From: JAFKFJ01 sp963786445
GTDB taxonomy: Bacteria > Pseudomonadota > Alphaproteobacteria > Acetobacterales > Acetobacteraceae
Assembly: GCA_963786445.1 (NCBI GenBank)
Contig: CAWAZU010000005.1
Span: 1-64,000 of the forward strand
Length of the DNA stretch: 64,000 nucleotides
Direction: 5' to 3'
The first letter of the stretch is position 1. Each line of letters opens with the position of its first letter. The position numbers and the translations under genes were made by a program. The notes under the pieces were generated by a model, which worked only from the letters and a program-made list of their open reading frames with translations, did no database searches and was not told the DNA's origin. Below, in pieces: positions 8,492 through 17,193 of the stretch.

Positions 8492-9076
8492 TCAGTCCAA
8501 CAGTGTTATTTGCCCTACGTAGTCCGGCAGGTCATCTCTAAGCCGTCGCGCATAGGAATGAGGAACAAAAATGCGATATACGTCGTCAATATGAAATTTA
8601 ACATCCCCAATTACTCTCCATTCCCGTTCCATATAGTAGTTGTTTTCATCCGAATATGACAAGTGGGCGTCAAAGCATTTGACGTGTGCAAGCAAAAACT
8701 GGATTAAAAACAAATACATCGGTTTCTTAGCTTCCGCAATCCCTGGGTTTGTAGCCATGGCCTCCTTAATATTCTGTATGTCTCTGTCTGAAAATTTGAA
8801 TATGTCCTTTAGTAGTGGAACTGGATCCGGCACCATGCTCGCAACTCCGTTAAAGAACTGCGCTCCTGGGGGGCTTAAAGCGTCAAATCCCGTCATAATT
8901 AGTAGCAGCGTTGAAACGCTAGTGTCAAAGTATAACCCACGCGTCTGCAGGCCAGATGCCTTAATTTTGTCGATTTCTGCCCGGAAGTGGGGATGCTGAA
9001 ACCAGTGTAACGCGCCCATGGCGGCATCGTTTGGGACGTAATACACAGGAGCCGCCCCCTTGGGGATAAGAAATTC
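8492..9076 (-). pseudogene. AbiGi-like abortive infection protein, 5' end removed by IS66
   Basis: About 195 codons in frame from the IS66 boundary. The C-terminal part, with NNYYMEREWRVIG, a following DDVYRIFVPHSYARRL and DYVGQITLLD, resembles the AbiGi family (putative abortive phage resistance protein) as I remember it; the general layout is also close to DUF2971 proteins. The start codon and N-terminus are gone, replaced by IS66 sequence. GC content is low compared with core genes, consistent with acquired defence DNA. Confidence 0.55.
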
Positions 9077-10568
9077 GTAATTGCTCACCTGGGTGGCGCC
9101 TGACGGACTGTGACGGCGGCGGCGCGTGGGCGAGAAGATGGTTGACGTGATCACGGGCGATTCGATTCAAGCTGTGTGTGGCACCCGAGATCGACCTCAG
9201 CAAGCTGACCGTCGCGGAGAAGGATACTCTCATCCTGTCGCTGTTGCCGCTGGTCGGGCAGTTGCAAGCGGCGCTGGTGCGGATCGCCGAACTGGAGGCG
9301 CGGCTGGCCAAGTTCGAGCGGCCGGGCAAGACGCCGAACAATTCCTCGCTGCCGCCGTCGAAGGGGCAAAAGCCCGACCGGCCCGCCGGCGCCAAGCCGC
9401 CGCGGCCGAGCCGCCCCGGCGTCGGGCGGACGCTGCACCCGGACCCGGACCGCGTCGTCGATGCCGCGCTGGACGCCTGCCCGCATTGCGCCGCCGCCTT
9501 CCCTGTGGAGCACCAATCGCCGCAGCAAGTGTATGACCGCGTCGAGTTGCCGCCGATCAAGCCGGACGTGACGCGGGTGCGGCTGTTCGGCGGGCGTTGC
9601 GCCTGCTGCGGCGAGCGGGCGAGCGCGACCGCGCCGGCCGGCCTGGAACCGGGATCGCCCTTCGGTCAGTCGATCGCGGCCCTGGTGGTGTATCTGCACT
9701 ATGCCCATGCCATCGGCCTGGAACGGTTGGCCGCCCTGATGGGCGACATTTTTGGCCTCGCGATCAGTGAGGGCGCGATCAGCAACATGCTGGCGCGCGC
9801 CCAGTCGCCGCTGGTGGCCGCGGCGGCGGCGATCCAGGCCGCTGTGATCGCAAGCCCGGTGGTGTGCTCGGACGAAACCTCGGCGCGGGTGAGCGGCAAG
9901 ACCTGGTGGGAATGGGTTTTTGTCGGCACGCTTGCGGCGCTGCACGTGATCCGCCCCAGCCGAGGCAAGGCCGTCGTGCAGGGCCTGTTCGGCGTCATCC
10001 AGCCGCTGGTCTGGGTGTCCGACATGCTGGGCAGCCAGCGTGGCCACGCGGTGCAATGGCAGGTGTGTCTGGCGCATCTGCTGCGCGATGCGCGCTACGC
10101 CATGGAATGCGGCGATACCGCCTTCAGCGCCCCGTTCAAGCGGTTGCTGCTGCGTGCCATTGCCATCGGACGACGACGAGAGCAGCTGCAAGACACCACG
10201 CTCAAGCAGTATCATGCCGATCTGCATCGCCGGCTCGATCGCATCATGGCGGCCGTCCCGCTGGGCGAGCCGGGCCGAAAGCTGCGCAACCGCATCGCCG
10301 CCAACCGGGCGCACCTGTTCGTGTTCGTCACCAACCGGGATGTCCCATACACCAACAACATCTCCGAGCGGCATCTCCGCCCCAGCGTGATCTTCCGCAA
10401 GGTGACCAACGGCTTCCGTTGCGAGTGGGGCGCCGAGACCTATGCCGCCTTCCGCTCCGTCGTCAGCACCGCCAAGGCAAACCGCGCCGCGGTGATTGAC
10501 GTGCTCCGCTTCGTGCTCGCCGCCAAATCACACACGGAGCCACTCACCGAGCCGGGGTGAGCAATTAC
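9077..10568 (+). mobile_element. IS66-family insertion sequence with single transposase
   Basis: Terminal inverted repeats begin GTAATTGCTCACC on both sides (9077 and 10568), with the GTAA start typical of IS66 elements. Only the transposase is present; the small TnpA/TnpB accessory genes of full IS66 elements are absent, so it belongs to the short ISBst12-like type. The 8-bp flanks (9069-9076 and 10569-10576) are not identical, and the genes on either side have both lost their 5' ends, suggesting a deletion accompanied or followed insertion. Confidence 0.85.
9178..10560 (+). CDS. IS66-family transposase (TnpC type)
   Basis: 460 residues beginning at a GTG. Order: N-terminal coiled coil (~15-50, LQAALVRIAELEARLAKFE), the NNSSLPPSKGQK linker, a zinc-finger region with CxxC pairs (CPHC near 100 and CACC near 140), the central IS66 domain with YDRVELPP and SEGAISNML, the catalytic acid in VVCSDETSARV, and the final TNNISERHLRPSVIFRKVTN segment holding the glutamate. 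It appears intact. Confidence 0.9.
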   Translation: MAPEIDLSKLTVAEKDTLILSLLPLVGQLQAALVRIAELEARLAKFERPGKTPNNSSLPPSKGQKPDRPAGAKPPRPSRPGVGRTLHPDPDRVVDAALDACPHCAAAFPVEHQSPQQVYDRVELPPIKPDVTRVRLFGGRCACCGERASATAPAGLEPGSPFGQSIAALVVYLHYAHAIGLERLAALMGDIFGLAISEGAISNMLARAQSPLVAAAAAIQAAVIASPVVCSDETSARVSGKTWWEWVFVGTLAALHVIRPSRGKAVVQGLFGVIQPLVWVSDMLGSQRGHAVQWQVCLAHLLRDARYAMECGDTAFSAPFKRLLLRAIAIGRRREQLQDTTLKQYHADLHRRLDRIMAAVPLGEPGRKLRNRIAANRAHLFVFVTNRDVPYTNNISERHLRPSVIFRKVTNGFRCEWGAETYAAFRSVVSTAKANRAAVIDVLRFVLAAKSHTEPLTEPG

Positions 10569-10570
10569 AA

Positions 10571-10756
10571 GATAAATTGACGTATGGAGAATTCGCTCAG
10601 AAAAGGTATGAGATCACGAGAGACGCTGTTGATGCAGAACGGCAATTCCGAACGGCTAGTCTGATGGCGGATCGCGATCGTCAAATGCAAGCGCAGCAAC
10701 TTGCCGAGCAACAGTTCCAGAGTCGCCTGTTGGTTTGGTCCGACTACGTGCAGGCC
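10571..10756 (+). pseudogene. Small helical/Cys-terminal protein, part 1 (5' end lost, split by IS4)
   Basis: About 62 codons in one frame: KLTYGEFAQKRYEIT, then a charged amphipathic helix ending WSDYVQA. The reading continues in the same frame beyond the IS4 element at 11,965 (QAVNARQPQVV... to TNCSSHQIGSFGSTTCN). The whole resembles small exported or lipoprotein-like proteins with a paired-Cys tail, but the N-terminus and any signal peptide were removed by the IS66 insertion. Function unknown. Confidence 0.5.
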
Positions 10757-10758
10757 TT

Positions 10759-11958
10759 ACCATCCATCAGTTTAGCAGGCATTCCCAGAGTTTGGGGAGC
10801 GGCAAGGCGTGGAGCATGAGGCGGATGGCTTTGCGGAGTCCTCGGGTGAACCAGGAGAGTTTGCCTCTGGCGAGTTTTTTTGGCTGGCGGTCGGGAGTTT
10901 TTTTTCGGCCGGTGTCGGGTTCTGGACGGCGTCCCACATGCCGGTGGAGACGGCCCAGTAGAGCGCGAGCGACATGACCAGAATGAGGCGGCCGAGCCGA
11001 TCGGGATACTGGATGTGCGTGTCTTCGATGCCGAAACCGCGCGACTTGAAGTCGGAGAACATCGGCTCGATGCCCCAGCGGCTGGCATAGTCGAGGGTGG
11101 TGAGATAGCCCGGCCTGGCGGACATGGCGATGATCCACGGCTCGGCGTGGCCTGGGTCGCGGAGGATGCCGATATTGGTCGCCACGCGCTTGCCGGTGAG
11201 CGCGACATCCTGGAAATAATGCCCCTGGGAGGCTGCCAGTTCGCCGGTCGTCGCCTTGCGTGCGCCGATCCGCGTGGTGAGGTTGCCTTTGAGCCGGAGC
11301 CGGTAGTCCCAGCCGCGATCCCGACACCACCGGATCAACTCGGGCGTGCCGTAGAAGCGATCGGCGAGCAAGACCACGCCGGCGGCGGCGGGCAGCCAAC
11401 CGCATACCGCGTCGAGCAGATGCTTCTGTGTGGCAAATCCGATGGCTCCGTCGGTCTCCTCGACGCGCCAGGCGACCGGCAGGGCGCGCTCGCCCCAGCG
11501 CACGCTCAGCATCAGCACCTGATGGCGGTCGGAAATCTTGCTCTGGTCGAGGATCAGCGGCACGGGCGCATCGGCTTGGGCAAGACGCGCCAGGATCTCG
11601 CTGGCGAACGGCTGCATGACCGCGTCGCAGGACACCAGATCGTTGGCCAGGAAGCGCGCGATCCATTGGTAGCCCATATCCCAGCGATCCGACCGGCGTG
11701 GCAGCCCCGATGCGAGTTCCACCAGATTGGCGCTGCGAACATGCAGCATGGTGGCGACCAGAAGCGACAGCTTGTCACGCTGCGTCTTGCGCTGCCCCGG
11801 CAGCCGCTGCTTCAGTTCGGCGTTGATCCCTTGCGCCCAAACGGCGATCCCGCTTGTCCCCACCACCTGCCGATCCCGCTCCAGAAAAGAGGCGGAATCC
11901 TTGAATCACACAGAGATTCGAGCCGTCAACAGCAAACGCCAGGGAACTGATGGATGGT
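10759..11958 (-). mobile_element. IS4-family insertion sequence
   Basis: Bounded by 14-bp perfect inverted repeats (AACTGATGGATGGT and its complement; 10759-10772 and 11945-11958). GCAGGCC occurs just outside both ends (10750-10756 and 11965-11971) and probably represents the target duplication, although the spacing to the repeats differs by a few bases. The interrupted gene resumes in frame on the far side. Confidence 0.75.
10767..11866 (-). CDS. IS4-family transposase, C-terminus reached by -1 frameshift at A8
   Basis: The main frame runs from 11866 and includes the IS4-type catalytic motifs: D in PLILDQSKISD, D in VVLLADRFYGTPELI and the Y-(2)-R-W-x-IE-x-MFSD-x-K segment (YASRWGIEPMFSDFKSRGFG) with its glutamate. 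At a run of eight A on the coding strand (10898-10905) a -1 shift joins this frame to one that continues LARGKLSWFTRGLRKA and ends at 10767, a more natural basic C-terminus. Whether the shift is programmed, due to transcriptional slippage, or a mutation cannot be told from sequence alone. Confidence 0.8.
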
Positions 11959-11964
11959 CAGCGC

Positions 11965-12079
11965 GCAGGCCGTGAACGCGCGCCAACCGCAAGTCGTTCA
12001 CATTGATGGAGCCGTCAGATTGCAAACGAACTGCTCTTCCCATCAGATTGGGTCGTTCGGGAGCACGACCTGCAACTAA
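11965..12079 (+). pseudogene. Small helical/Cys-terminal protein, part 2
   Basis: Continuation of the gene fragment at 10571-10756 after the IS4 element, in the same frame: QAVNARQPQVV to a Cys-rich end (TNCSSHQIGSFGSTTCN) and TAA at 12077-12079. Joining the parts through the shared GCAGGCC gives a single frame without stops. The paired cysteines near the end suggest a secreted or periplasmic protein. Confidence 0.5.
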
Positions 12080-12414
12080 GGGGCGCGGGTCGAGGATAGG
12101 CAGCCGCCAGTTGCCCCAACAAAGCCCCCGCGCGCCGCCCATCCGCCACCCTAAAACCCCCCAAGAAACCCGCGCGCGCGGTCTAAAAACGGCGCGGGAC
12201 CCAACTCGAGGTGCAACTCGAGTTCGTGCTCGAGGCCACGCACAGCGGCCGGCCTGGGATTGAGCGGTGCTGGGGGCGCGGATCGCTCGAGGTGCTGGGC
12301 TGCCGAGGCGCTACAGGCCACCGCGACGGCTGGCGGGTGGTTCCGGCTGTGGTGGGGTGAGAGCGGCCTGTGGCGGCCACGGAAAACCCGCCGGTGGGGC
12401 CGGCGTGGCAGGGC
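12080..12414. other. No gene seen
   Basis: Very GC-rich stretch between the IS4-split gene and hicB. It has a local repetition of CTCGAG-containing words around 12,200-12,235 and C- and A-homopolymer runs near 12,150, but no open frame with coding character and no convincing hairpin. Confidence 0.5.
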
Positions 12415-12840
12415 CTATGCCGCCGCCAGCACGTTGACCTCGACCCGCCTGCCGAGCGCGCGCAGCGCCGCCTCTACCGCGCCGATGTGGCTGCGGTGCA
12501 GCGGATCGCGCAGGCGACGGACGCTCTTTTCGTCCAGTCCCAGCTTGCGGCCCAGTTCCACATTCGAGACGCCGGCCGCGAGCATCGCATCGTGCAGTGC
12601 CAGCTTGGTCGCCTCCAGAGCGGTAACGGAGACGACCGGCCGGCCGTGCACCGCCGAGGGCCGAGGGACAGGCCGCCCGTCGTCCACATAGAACGACAGC
12701 GCCGTGACCAGCGCATCGGCGGCCCGTTCCAGGGCTTCGCCCCGCGTCGCGCCGCCCGTGACTAGCTCGGGCACATCGGGGCACGTCACCGTCACGCCAT
12801 CAGCGGCTTCCTGAACGTCAACGGGATAGGCGTAGCGCAT
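12415..12840 (-). CDS. hicB: HicB-family antitoxin
   Basis: 141 residues. The N-terminal half is the HicB fold (MRYAYPVDV through DVPELVTGG and the ERAADALVTALSFYV helix), a degenerate RNase H-like domain that binds and blocks HicA. The C-terminal half has a helix-turn-helix (LGRKLGLDEKSVRRLRD) for binding its own promoter. It follows hicA by three bases on the same strand, so both are one transcript with the toxin first, as is usual for hicAB. Confidence 0.85.
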   Translation of the reverse strand: MRYAYPVDVQEAADGVTVTCPDVPELVTGGATRGEALERAADALVTALSFYVDDGRPVPRPSAVHGRPVVSVTALEATKLALHDAMLAAGVSNVELGRKLGLDEKSVRRLRDPLHRSHIGAVEAALRALGRRVEVNVLAAA

Positions 12841-12843
12841 CGG

Positions 12844-13074
12844 TCATTCCTCCAAGTCTGCTTCGGTCAGCCCGAGCTGCCGCAGGATCGCCCGATAGGT
12901 GCCGCTCGGCATGTCGCCCCGGTGCATCGGGATCACGCTCGCGCCCGAGCCGTGGCGCACCTTCAGGTGGCTCCCCTTGCCCTGGGCTTCCTCGTGCCGC
13001 AGCCCGAGCCGGGTTGCCCGCCGGTGTAGCAGCGCGAGCAGGCGATCCGGTTCCATCAGCACAAGATCGGACAT
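12844..13074 (-). CDS. hicA: HicA-family mRNA interferase toxin
   Basis: 76 residues from the ATG at 13074. The double-stranded-RNA-binding-like HicA fold is evident, with the catalytic histidine in GKGSHLKVRHG and the conserved VIPMHRGDMPSGTYRAILRQ and LGLTEADL segments. HicA cleaves mRNA when free of HicB. Length is typical (60-90 residues). Sits between the mobile-element island and tRNA-Glu. Confidence 0.85.
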   Translation of the reverse strand: MSDLVLMEPDRLLALLHRRATRLGLRHEEAQGKGSHLKVRHGSGASVIPMHRGDMPSGTYRAILRQLGLTEADLEE

Positions 13075-13203
13075 ATCTGCCCGACTTTCAAGAGGCCGGT
13101 TGTCCGGGACTGTCCCGCCCCGTCCGGCACCGTGTATGCCGTGCCTGTGCCGTATGGCCCGGTCGAGCCTGCCGCCGACACACCATAACATATTGGAATT
13201 GCT

Positions 13204-13279
<76 letters not shown>

Positions 13280-13368
13280 CGGGCCGCGTCTCGGGTAGCC
13301 GACGACCCTCCCCCGGTCAAGCACACGCCCCTTGACGCCGTCGGCCGCCGGGGCGATCAGGTCGCGCC

Positions 13369-13554
13369 ATGCCAGACGCCTCGTCCAAGCCGCCGCAGCC
13401 CCCAGCCACGGACCGCGCGGCCGCCCCTCCGCCCCGGGCGCGCGACGCCCGCGTCGCACGCGAGGCCGCGGCCCTGCGCGAGAATTTGCGCAAGCGCAAG
13501 CAACAGGCGCGCGCCCGCGCCGACCGGCCACCCCCCGCATCTCGCGACAGCTAG
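13369..13554 (+). CDS. Small conserved basic protein
   Basis: 61 residues; the N-terminal half is Pro/Ala-rich and the C-terminal half is a basic helix (ALRENLRKRKQQARARAD). Such short proteins with an ALRxNLxKRKxQARAR helix are common in Rhodospirillales genomes near dcd/murA, as I remember them. Probably cytoplasmic; function unknown. It begins with ATG and sits between tRNA-Glu and dcd. Confidence 0.6.
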   Translation: MPDASSKPPQPPATDRAAAPPPRARDARVAREAAALRENLRKRKQQARARADRPPPASRDS

Positions 13555-13627
13555 GCTCGGCGGTTTGCCGCGCTGCCGCCGCTGCGCTAGACGCGGCGAT
13601 GCACCGCACCCCTGGAGGGCCGACTTC

Positions 13628-14185
13628 GTGCCCGTGATGTCCGATCGCTGGATCCGCCGCATGGCGACCGAACACGGCATGATCGAGCCGTTCGTCGAGA
13701 GCCAGAAACGCGACGGCGTCATCAGCTTCGGCCTGTCCAGCTACGGCTACGACGCCCGCGTCGCCGACGAGTTCAAGGTGTTCACCAACGTCGATTCGGC
13801 GATCGTCGATCCGAAACAGTTCTCGCCGCAAGGCTTCGTCGATCGCCGCGGCCCGGTCTGCATGATCCCGCCGAACAGCTTTGCGCTCGGCCACACCGTG
13901 GAATATTTCCGCATCCCGCGCGACGTGCTGGTGATCTGCCTCGGCAAATCCACCTACGCCCGCTGCGGCATCATCGTGAACGTCACCCCGCTGGAGCCGG
14001 AATGGCAGGGCCAGGTCACCATCGAGATCAGCAACACCACGCCGCTGCCGGCGAAAATCTACGCCTTCGAGGGCATCTGCCAGTTCCTTTTCCTGCAGGG
14101 CAACGAGCCATGCGAGACCAGCTATGCCGACAAGGCGGGAAAATACATGGGCCAGCGCGGCGTCGCCCTTCCCCGGCTCGGCTGA
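13628..14185 (+). CDS. dcd: dCTP deaminase
   Basis: 185 residues. Start chosen at the GTG at 13628, eight bases after GGAGGG, giving MPVMSDRWIRRMA; the ATG at 13637 is an alternative. The enzyme converts dCTP to dUTP, the source of dUMP for thymidylate. Conserved features are SYGYDARVADEFKVF, GKSTYARCGIIVNVTPLEPE with the active-site region, and the C-terminal QFLFLQGNEPCETSYADKAGKY lid sequence. Full length, no damage. murA follows after 19 bases. Confidence 0.95.
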   Translation: MPVMSDRWIRRMATEHGMIEPFVESQKRDGVISFGLSSYGYDARVADEFKVFTNVDSAIVDPKQFSPQGFVDRRGPVCMIPPNSFALGHTVEYFRIPRDVLVICLGKSTYARCGIIVNVTPLEPEWQGQVTIEISNTTPLPAKIYAFEGICQFLFLQGNEPCETSYADKAGKYMGQRGVALPRLG

Positions 14186-14204
14186 ACTTCGCTAAGGGAT
14201 CGTC

Positions 14205-15469
14205 ATGGACCGAATCCTGATCCGCGGCGGCCGGCCGCTCTCCGGCGAGATCGCCATCGGCGGGGCGAAGAACGCCGCCCTGCCGCTGATGGCGGCGGGG
14301 CTGCTCACGCCCGAACGCCTGGTGCTCAGCAACGTGCCGCAGCTTGCCGACATCGCGACCATGAAAAGCCTGATCGCGCAGCACGGCGTCGCGGTCGAGC
14401 AGCCCACCAATGACGGGCGCACGCTGTGCGATCGGCGGCGAGATCGCCAGCACCGAGGCGCCGTACGACATCGTGCGCAAGATGCGCGCGTCCGTGCTCG
14501 TGCTCGGCCCGCTGGTGGCGCGCGTCGGCGAGGCGCGGGTCAGCCTGCCCGGCGGCTGCGCCATCGGCACCCGCCCGATCGACCTCCACCTGAAAGGGCT
14601 GGAGCAGATGGGCGCGACCATCCGGCTCGACGGCGGCTACGTGCATGCCAGCGCGCCGCAGGGCCTGCGCGGGGCGGCCATCGTGCTCGCCGTGCCGAGC
14701 GTGGGCGCGACCGAGAACCTGCTGATGGCGGCGAGCCTGGCCGACGGCCGGACCGTCATCGCCAATGCCGCGCGCGAGCCGGAGATTTCCGATCTCGCCG
14801 CCTGCCTGGTGGCGATGGGCGCGCGCATCGAGGGCATCGGCAGCGACCGCCTGACCGTCGAGGGCGTGGCGCGGCTGCACGGCGCCGACGCACGCCATCA
14901 TCCCCGACCGGATCGAGACCGGCACCTATGCCTGCGCCGCGGCGATCACCGGCGGCGCGCTGTTTTTGCGCAACGGCCGGCTGGATCATCTCGGCGCGGT
15001 GGCGCGCGTGCTGGCCGAGGCCGGGGTCGAGGTGACGGCGGAGGCCGACGGGATCGGCGTGCGCCGGCTGAACGGCCTGCACGGCACCGATGCGATGACC
15101 GAGCCCTATCCCGGCTTTCCCACCGACATGCAGGCGCAGCTGATGGCGCTGATGGCGGTCGCGGAAGGGGCGGCGATGATTACCGAAACCATTTTCGAGA
15201 ATCGCTTCATGCACGTCCCGGAGCTGAACCGGCTCGGCGCGCGGGTGAACGTGCATGGCGCCTCGGCGATCGTGCGCGGCGTGCCGCAGCTTTCGGGCGC
15301 GCCGGTGATGGCGACCGACCTGCGCGCCTCGGTCTCGCTGGTGGTGGCCGGGCTGGCGGCGCGGGGCGAGACCGTCGTCAACCGCGTCTATCACCTCGAC
15401 CGCGGGTACGAGGCGGTCGAGCAGAAGCTGGCGGCGTGCGGGGCGGATATCGAGCGGATCGCAGGCTGA
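14205..15469 (+). CDS. murA: UDP-N-acetylglucosamine 1-carboxyvinyltransferase (two apparent +1 frameshifts)
   Basis: First committed step of peptidoglycan synthesis: enolpyruvyl transfer from PEP to UDP-GlcNAc. The N-terminus IRGGRPLSGEIAIGGAKNAALP is in one frame; at about 14,425 the frame moves by one (IASTEAPYDIVRKMRASVLVLGPL onwards) and again at about 14,890 (IIPDRIETGTYACAAAITGG onwards to 15469). Both changes correspond to one extra base. All conserved blocks are present in order and the total length is right (about 421 residues), so the gene is probably intact in the cell and the shifts are sequence errors. A diverged copy of its last 50 codons lies at 17369-17518. Confidence 0.9.
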
Positions 15470-15563
15470 GAGGCCATGCCGGATCGGGTCGGCCGCAGAC
15501 GCGCCGGCGCGCCATGATTATTGCTTATTCGGAACGATAGGCGCGCGCGGGGGCGGCACTGCC

Positions 15564-16173
15564 TTAAGCCCGAACCGGCGGGCCGCAGGCGCGGAGGTCG
15601 AGGAGAGGCCGCAGAAGCGGCGATGCCCGAGAGTGTGGCGGCCTGGCGAGGGGTGCTGCGGTCGGAGGCGGCCGGTCGGCGGCTTGAGGGTCCGGCGCGG
15701 CCGGCGGTGTGCTGCGCGGCGGCAGCAGGCCGGCGGGCGGGCGGACCCCCAGCATCCGGCACAGCGGGCGCAGGACGCGCCCGGCCTGCGGGGCGGCGGC
15801 GATGAGGGCGGCCATCTCCGGCTCGGCGAGCAGGTGGCGCAACTGCGAGGCCGCGGAGGCGGCGTGCCGGCACCAGCCGCACCAGCCAGGCGAAGCCCTG
15901 CGGCAGCGGCCTCGGCCGCCGGGGCAGCCTCGGCCGCGCCGCCTGCGGTGCCGGACGCCGGCGCGGTGCGGCCCGGCGCGGCAGCCTGCCCGCTCGGAGG
16001 CCGGCGGCGATTGCGGCAAAGCGGTCGGCGATGCGGCGCAGCCGCGACCAGATCAGGCAGATCAGCGGCCCGGCGAGCCGCCCGGCGGCCCCCTGCGCGG
16101 CAACGCTCCGGCCCAGCCCGTCGATGAGGCGGGCGAAGCGGTCGGCCGGGGCGGGAGGAGTGGTCGGGGGCAC
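15564..16173 (-). CDS. Repeated Acetobacteraceae-type unknown protein, copy 1 (frameshifted)
   Basis: Read from a GTG at 16173: PADRFARLIDGLGRSVAAQG, RLAGPLICLIWSRLRRIADRFAAIAAGLRAG, a Pro/Arg-rich linker and QGFAWLVRLVP. One extra base near 15,875 then leads to ASQLRHLLAEPEMAALIAAAPQAGR, LRPLCRMLGVRPP and a Pro-rich tail. The same architecture occurs at 43202-43787, with the frame break at the equivalent position. It has its own conserved promoter placing transcription start at the GTG. I recall similar multi-copy hypothetical proteins from Acetobacteraceae; no function is known to me. Confidence 0.6.
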
Positions 16174-16181
16174 GACAGCAT

Positions 16182-16211
16182 TACTAACACGACCGGCGCC
16201 GGGCTGGGCAA
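16182..16211 (-). promoter_or_regulatory. Promoter of leaderless repeated-family gene, copy 1
   Basis: TTGCCC (16206-16211), 18-base spacer, TTAGTA (16182-16187), then 8 bases to the GTG start. The same arrangement recurs upstream of the other two family members, so transcripts should start at or within a base or two of the GTG. Confidence 0.55.
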
Positions 16212-16287
16212 GCGCGATCTGCCGCCTGCCGGGGCGGCGAGGGCCACGGTGGGCGGCACGAGGTGCGGTGCGATGCGGGTGGCGGAG

Positions 16288-16317
16288 CTTGACGGCGCTT
16301 CGATTTTTGTGTACACA
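16288..16317 (+). promoter_or_regulatory. Promoter and palindromic operator of the Phd/PIN operon
   Basis: TTGACG (16288-16293), 17-base spacer, TACACA as -10. The -10 is embedded in the perfect palindrome TGTGTACACA, a good candidate for autoregulatory binding by the antitoxin encoded just downstream. Confidence 0.55.
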
Positions 16318-16341
16318 GATTGTGTTCGCATGAGGTGCGCC

Positions 16342-16614
16342 ATGGCTGAACCGGAGTTCGATCAGAAGCGGGCGCAGCGGGTCGGCGTGCGCGAGTTTCG
16401 TGGGAATCTGACCGGCTTCCTGCGACAGGTGCGGCATGGCCAGTCGTTCCTGATCACGTCGCATGACCAGGTGCTTGCCGAGATCCGTCCGCCGTCACCG
16501 GCAGAGCGTGCGCCTCGGAAACCAGGCGCGCTGCGGGGCAAAATTCGGATGGTTCCTGACTTCGATACGCTTCCGTCAGATATTCTGGCGGCCATGGAGG
16601 GCGAGGAGGAATGA
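16342..16614 (+). CDS. Phd/YefM-type antitoxin
   Basis: About 90 residues from the ATG at 16342 (an in-frame ATG at 16330 is an alternative). VGVREFRGNLTGFLRQVRHGQSFLIT is the Phd/YefM N-terminal DNA-binding fold, with the typical ITSHDQVLAEIRP strand following. The C-terminal region, rich in Pro, Arg and acidic residues, is the expected toxin-wrapping tail. Overlaps the toxin gene by 4 bp (ATGA). Confidence 0.8.
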   Translation: MAEPEFDQKRAQRVGVREFRGNLTGFLRQVRHGQSFLITSHDQVLAEIRPPSPAERAPRKPGALRGKIRMVPDFDTLPSDILAAMEGEEE

Positions 16615-17021
16615 GGCTCCTCCTCGACACTCACGCTCTGCTTTGGTGGCTGGCTGACGATGACCAACTCGGACCGCAGGCGCGGGCGCTGATCGAAGAC
16701 CCGGCCAATGACGTCCTGGTCAGCGTGGTGTCGCTCTGGGAGCTCACCGTGAAGGTGAAAATCGGAAAGCTGCATGCCGATCTCGCAGAGATCCTGAAGG
16801 CTATTGCAACGGAAGGATTCACTCTCCTGGAGATCGCTCCTGCCCATCTCCTGACGCTGGTTGGCTTGCCGCTGCACCATCGTGACCCGTTCGATCACCT
16901 GCTGATCGCACAGGCAATCAGCGAGGCGGCGACCTTGGTATCGGAAGACCGGAACACTCCATCGTATCCCGTTCCCTTCATCCCCTGCTCGGATGCACCG
17001 CCGCCGCCGACGCCGAGATAG
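16611..17021 (+). CDS. PIN-domain ribonuclease toxin (VapC-like)
   Basis: 136 residues. PIN acidic residues are all visible: D6 in LLLDTHALLWW, E44 in VSLWELTVK, D92/D95 in HHRDPFDHLLIAQA and D113 in LVSEDRN. Mg-dependent RNase that cleaves tRNA or other RNA when released. The last ~12 residues (APPPPTPR region) look like read-through into former non-coding sequence, so the native stop may have been lost. Paired with the upstream Phd-type antitoxin. Confidence 0.85.
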   Translation: MRLLLDTHALLWWLADDDQLGPQARALIEDPANDVLVSVVSLWELTVKVKIGKLHADLAEILKAIATEGFTLLEIAPAHLLTLVGLPLHHRDPFDHLLIAQAISEAATLVSEDRNTPSYPVPFIPCSDAPPPPTPR

Positions 17022-17049
17022 AAAAGCCAGCGTCCCGTTCGACGCCTTG

Positions 17050-17185
17050 CGGCGAGCGCCCTTGATGACGCTTGCCGCTCCGACGGCACCTCAGCGGCTC
17101 CCGCGCGCACCGCCGATCAAGGCCGCCACAGGCACCGCGAAGCGGGCGCAGCGGTCGGCCGGAGCGGGAGGAGCGCTCGGGGCAC
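17050..17185 (-). pseudogene. Repeated-family gene, copy 3 (promoter and decayed 5' end)
   Basis: From the GTG at 17185 the sequence is recognisably PSAPPAPADRCARF when one missing base in the C run after the start is allowed for, matching the N-terminus of copies 1 and 2. Similarity disappears after about 20 codons. A relic, probably unexpressed as protein. Confidence 0.55.
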
Positions 17186-17193
17186 GACAGCAT

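Noticed and set aside
9077..10568. 8-bp target duplication of the IS66 element
   Set aside because: The flanking octamers AGAAATTC and AAGATAAA differ; the apparent match next to the ends is the terminal inverted repeat itself.
15470..15563. Start of a gene right after murA (MIIAYSER)
   Set aside because: An ATG at about 15,515 gives only eight codons before a stop; no ribosome site.
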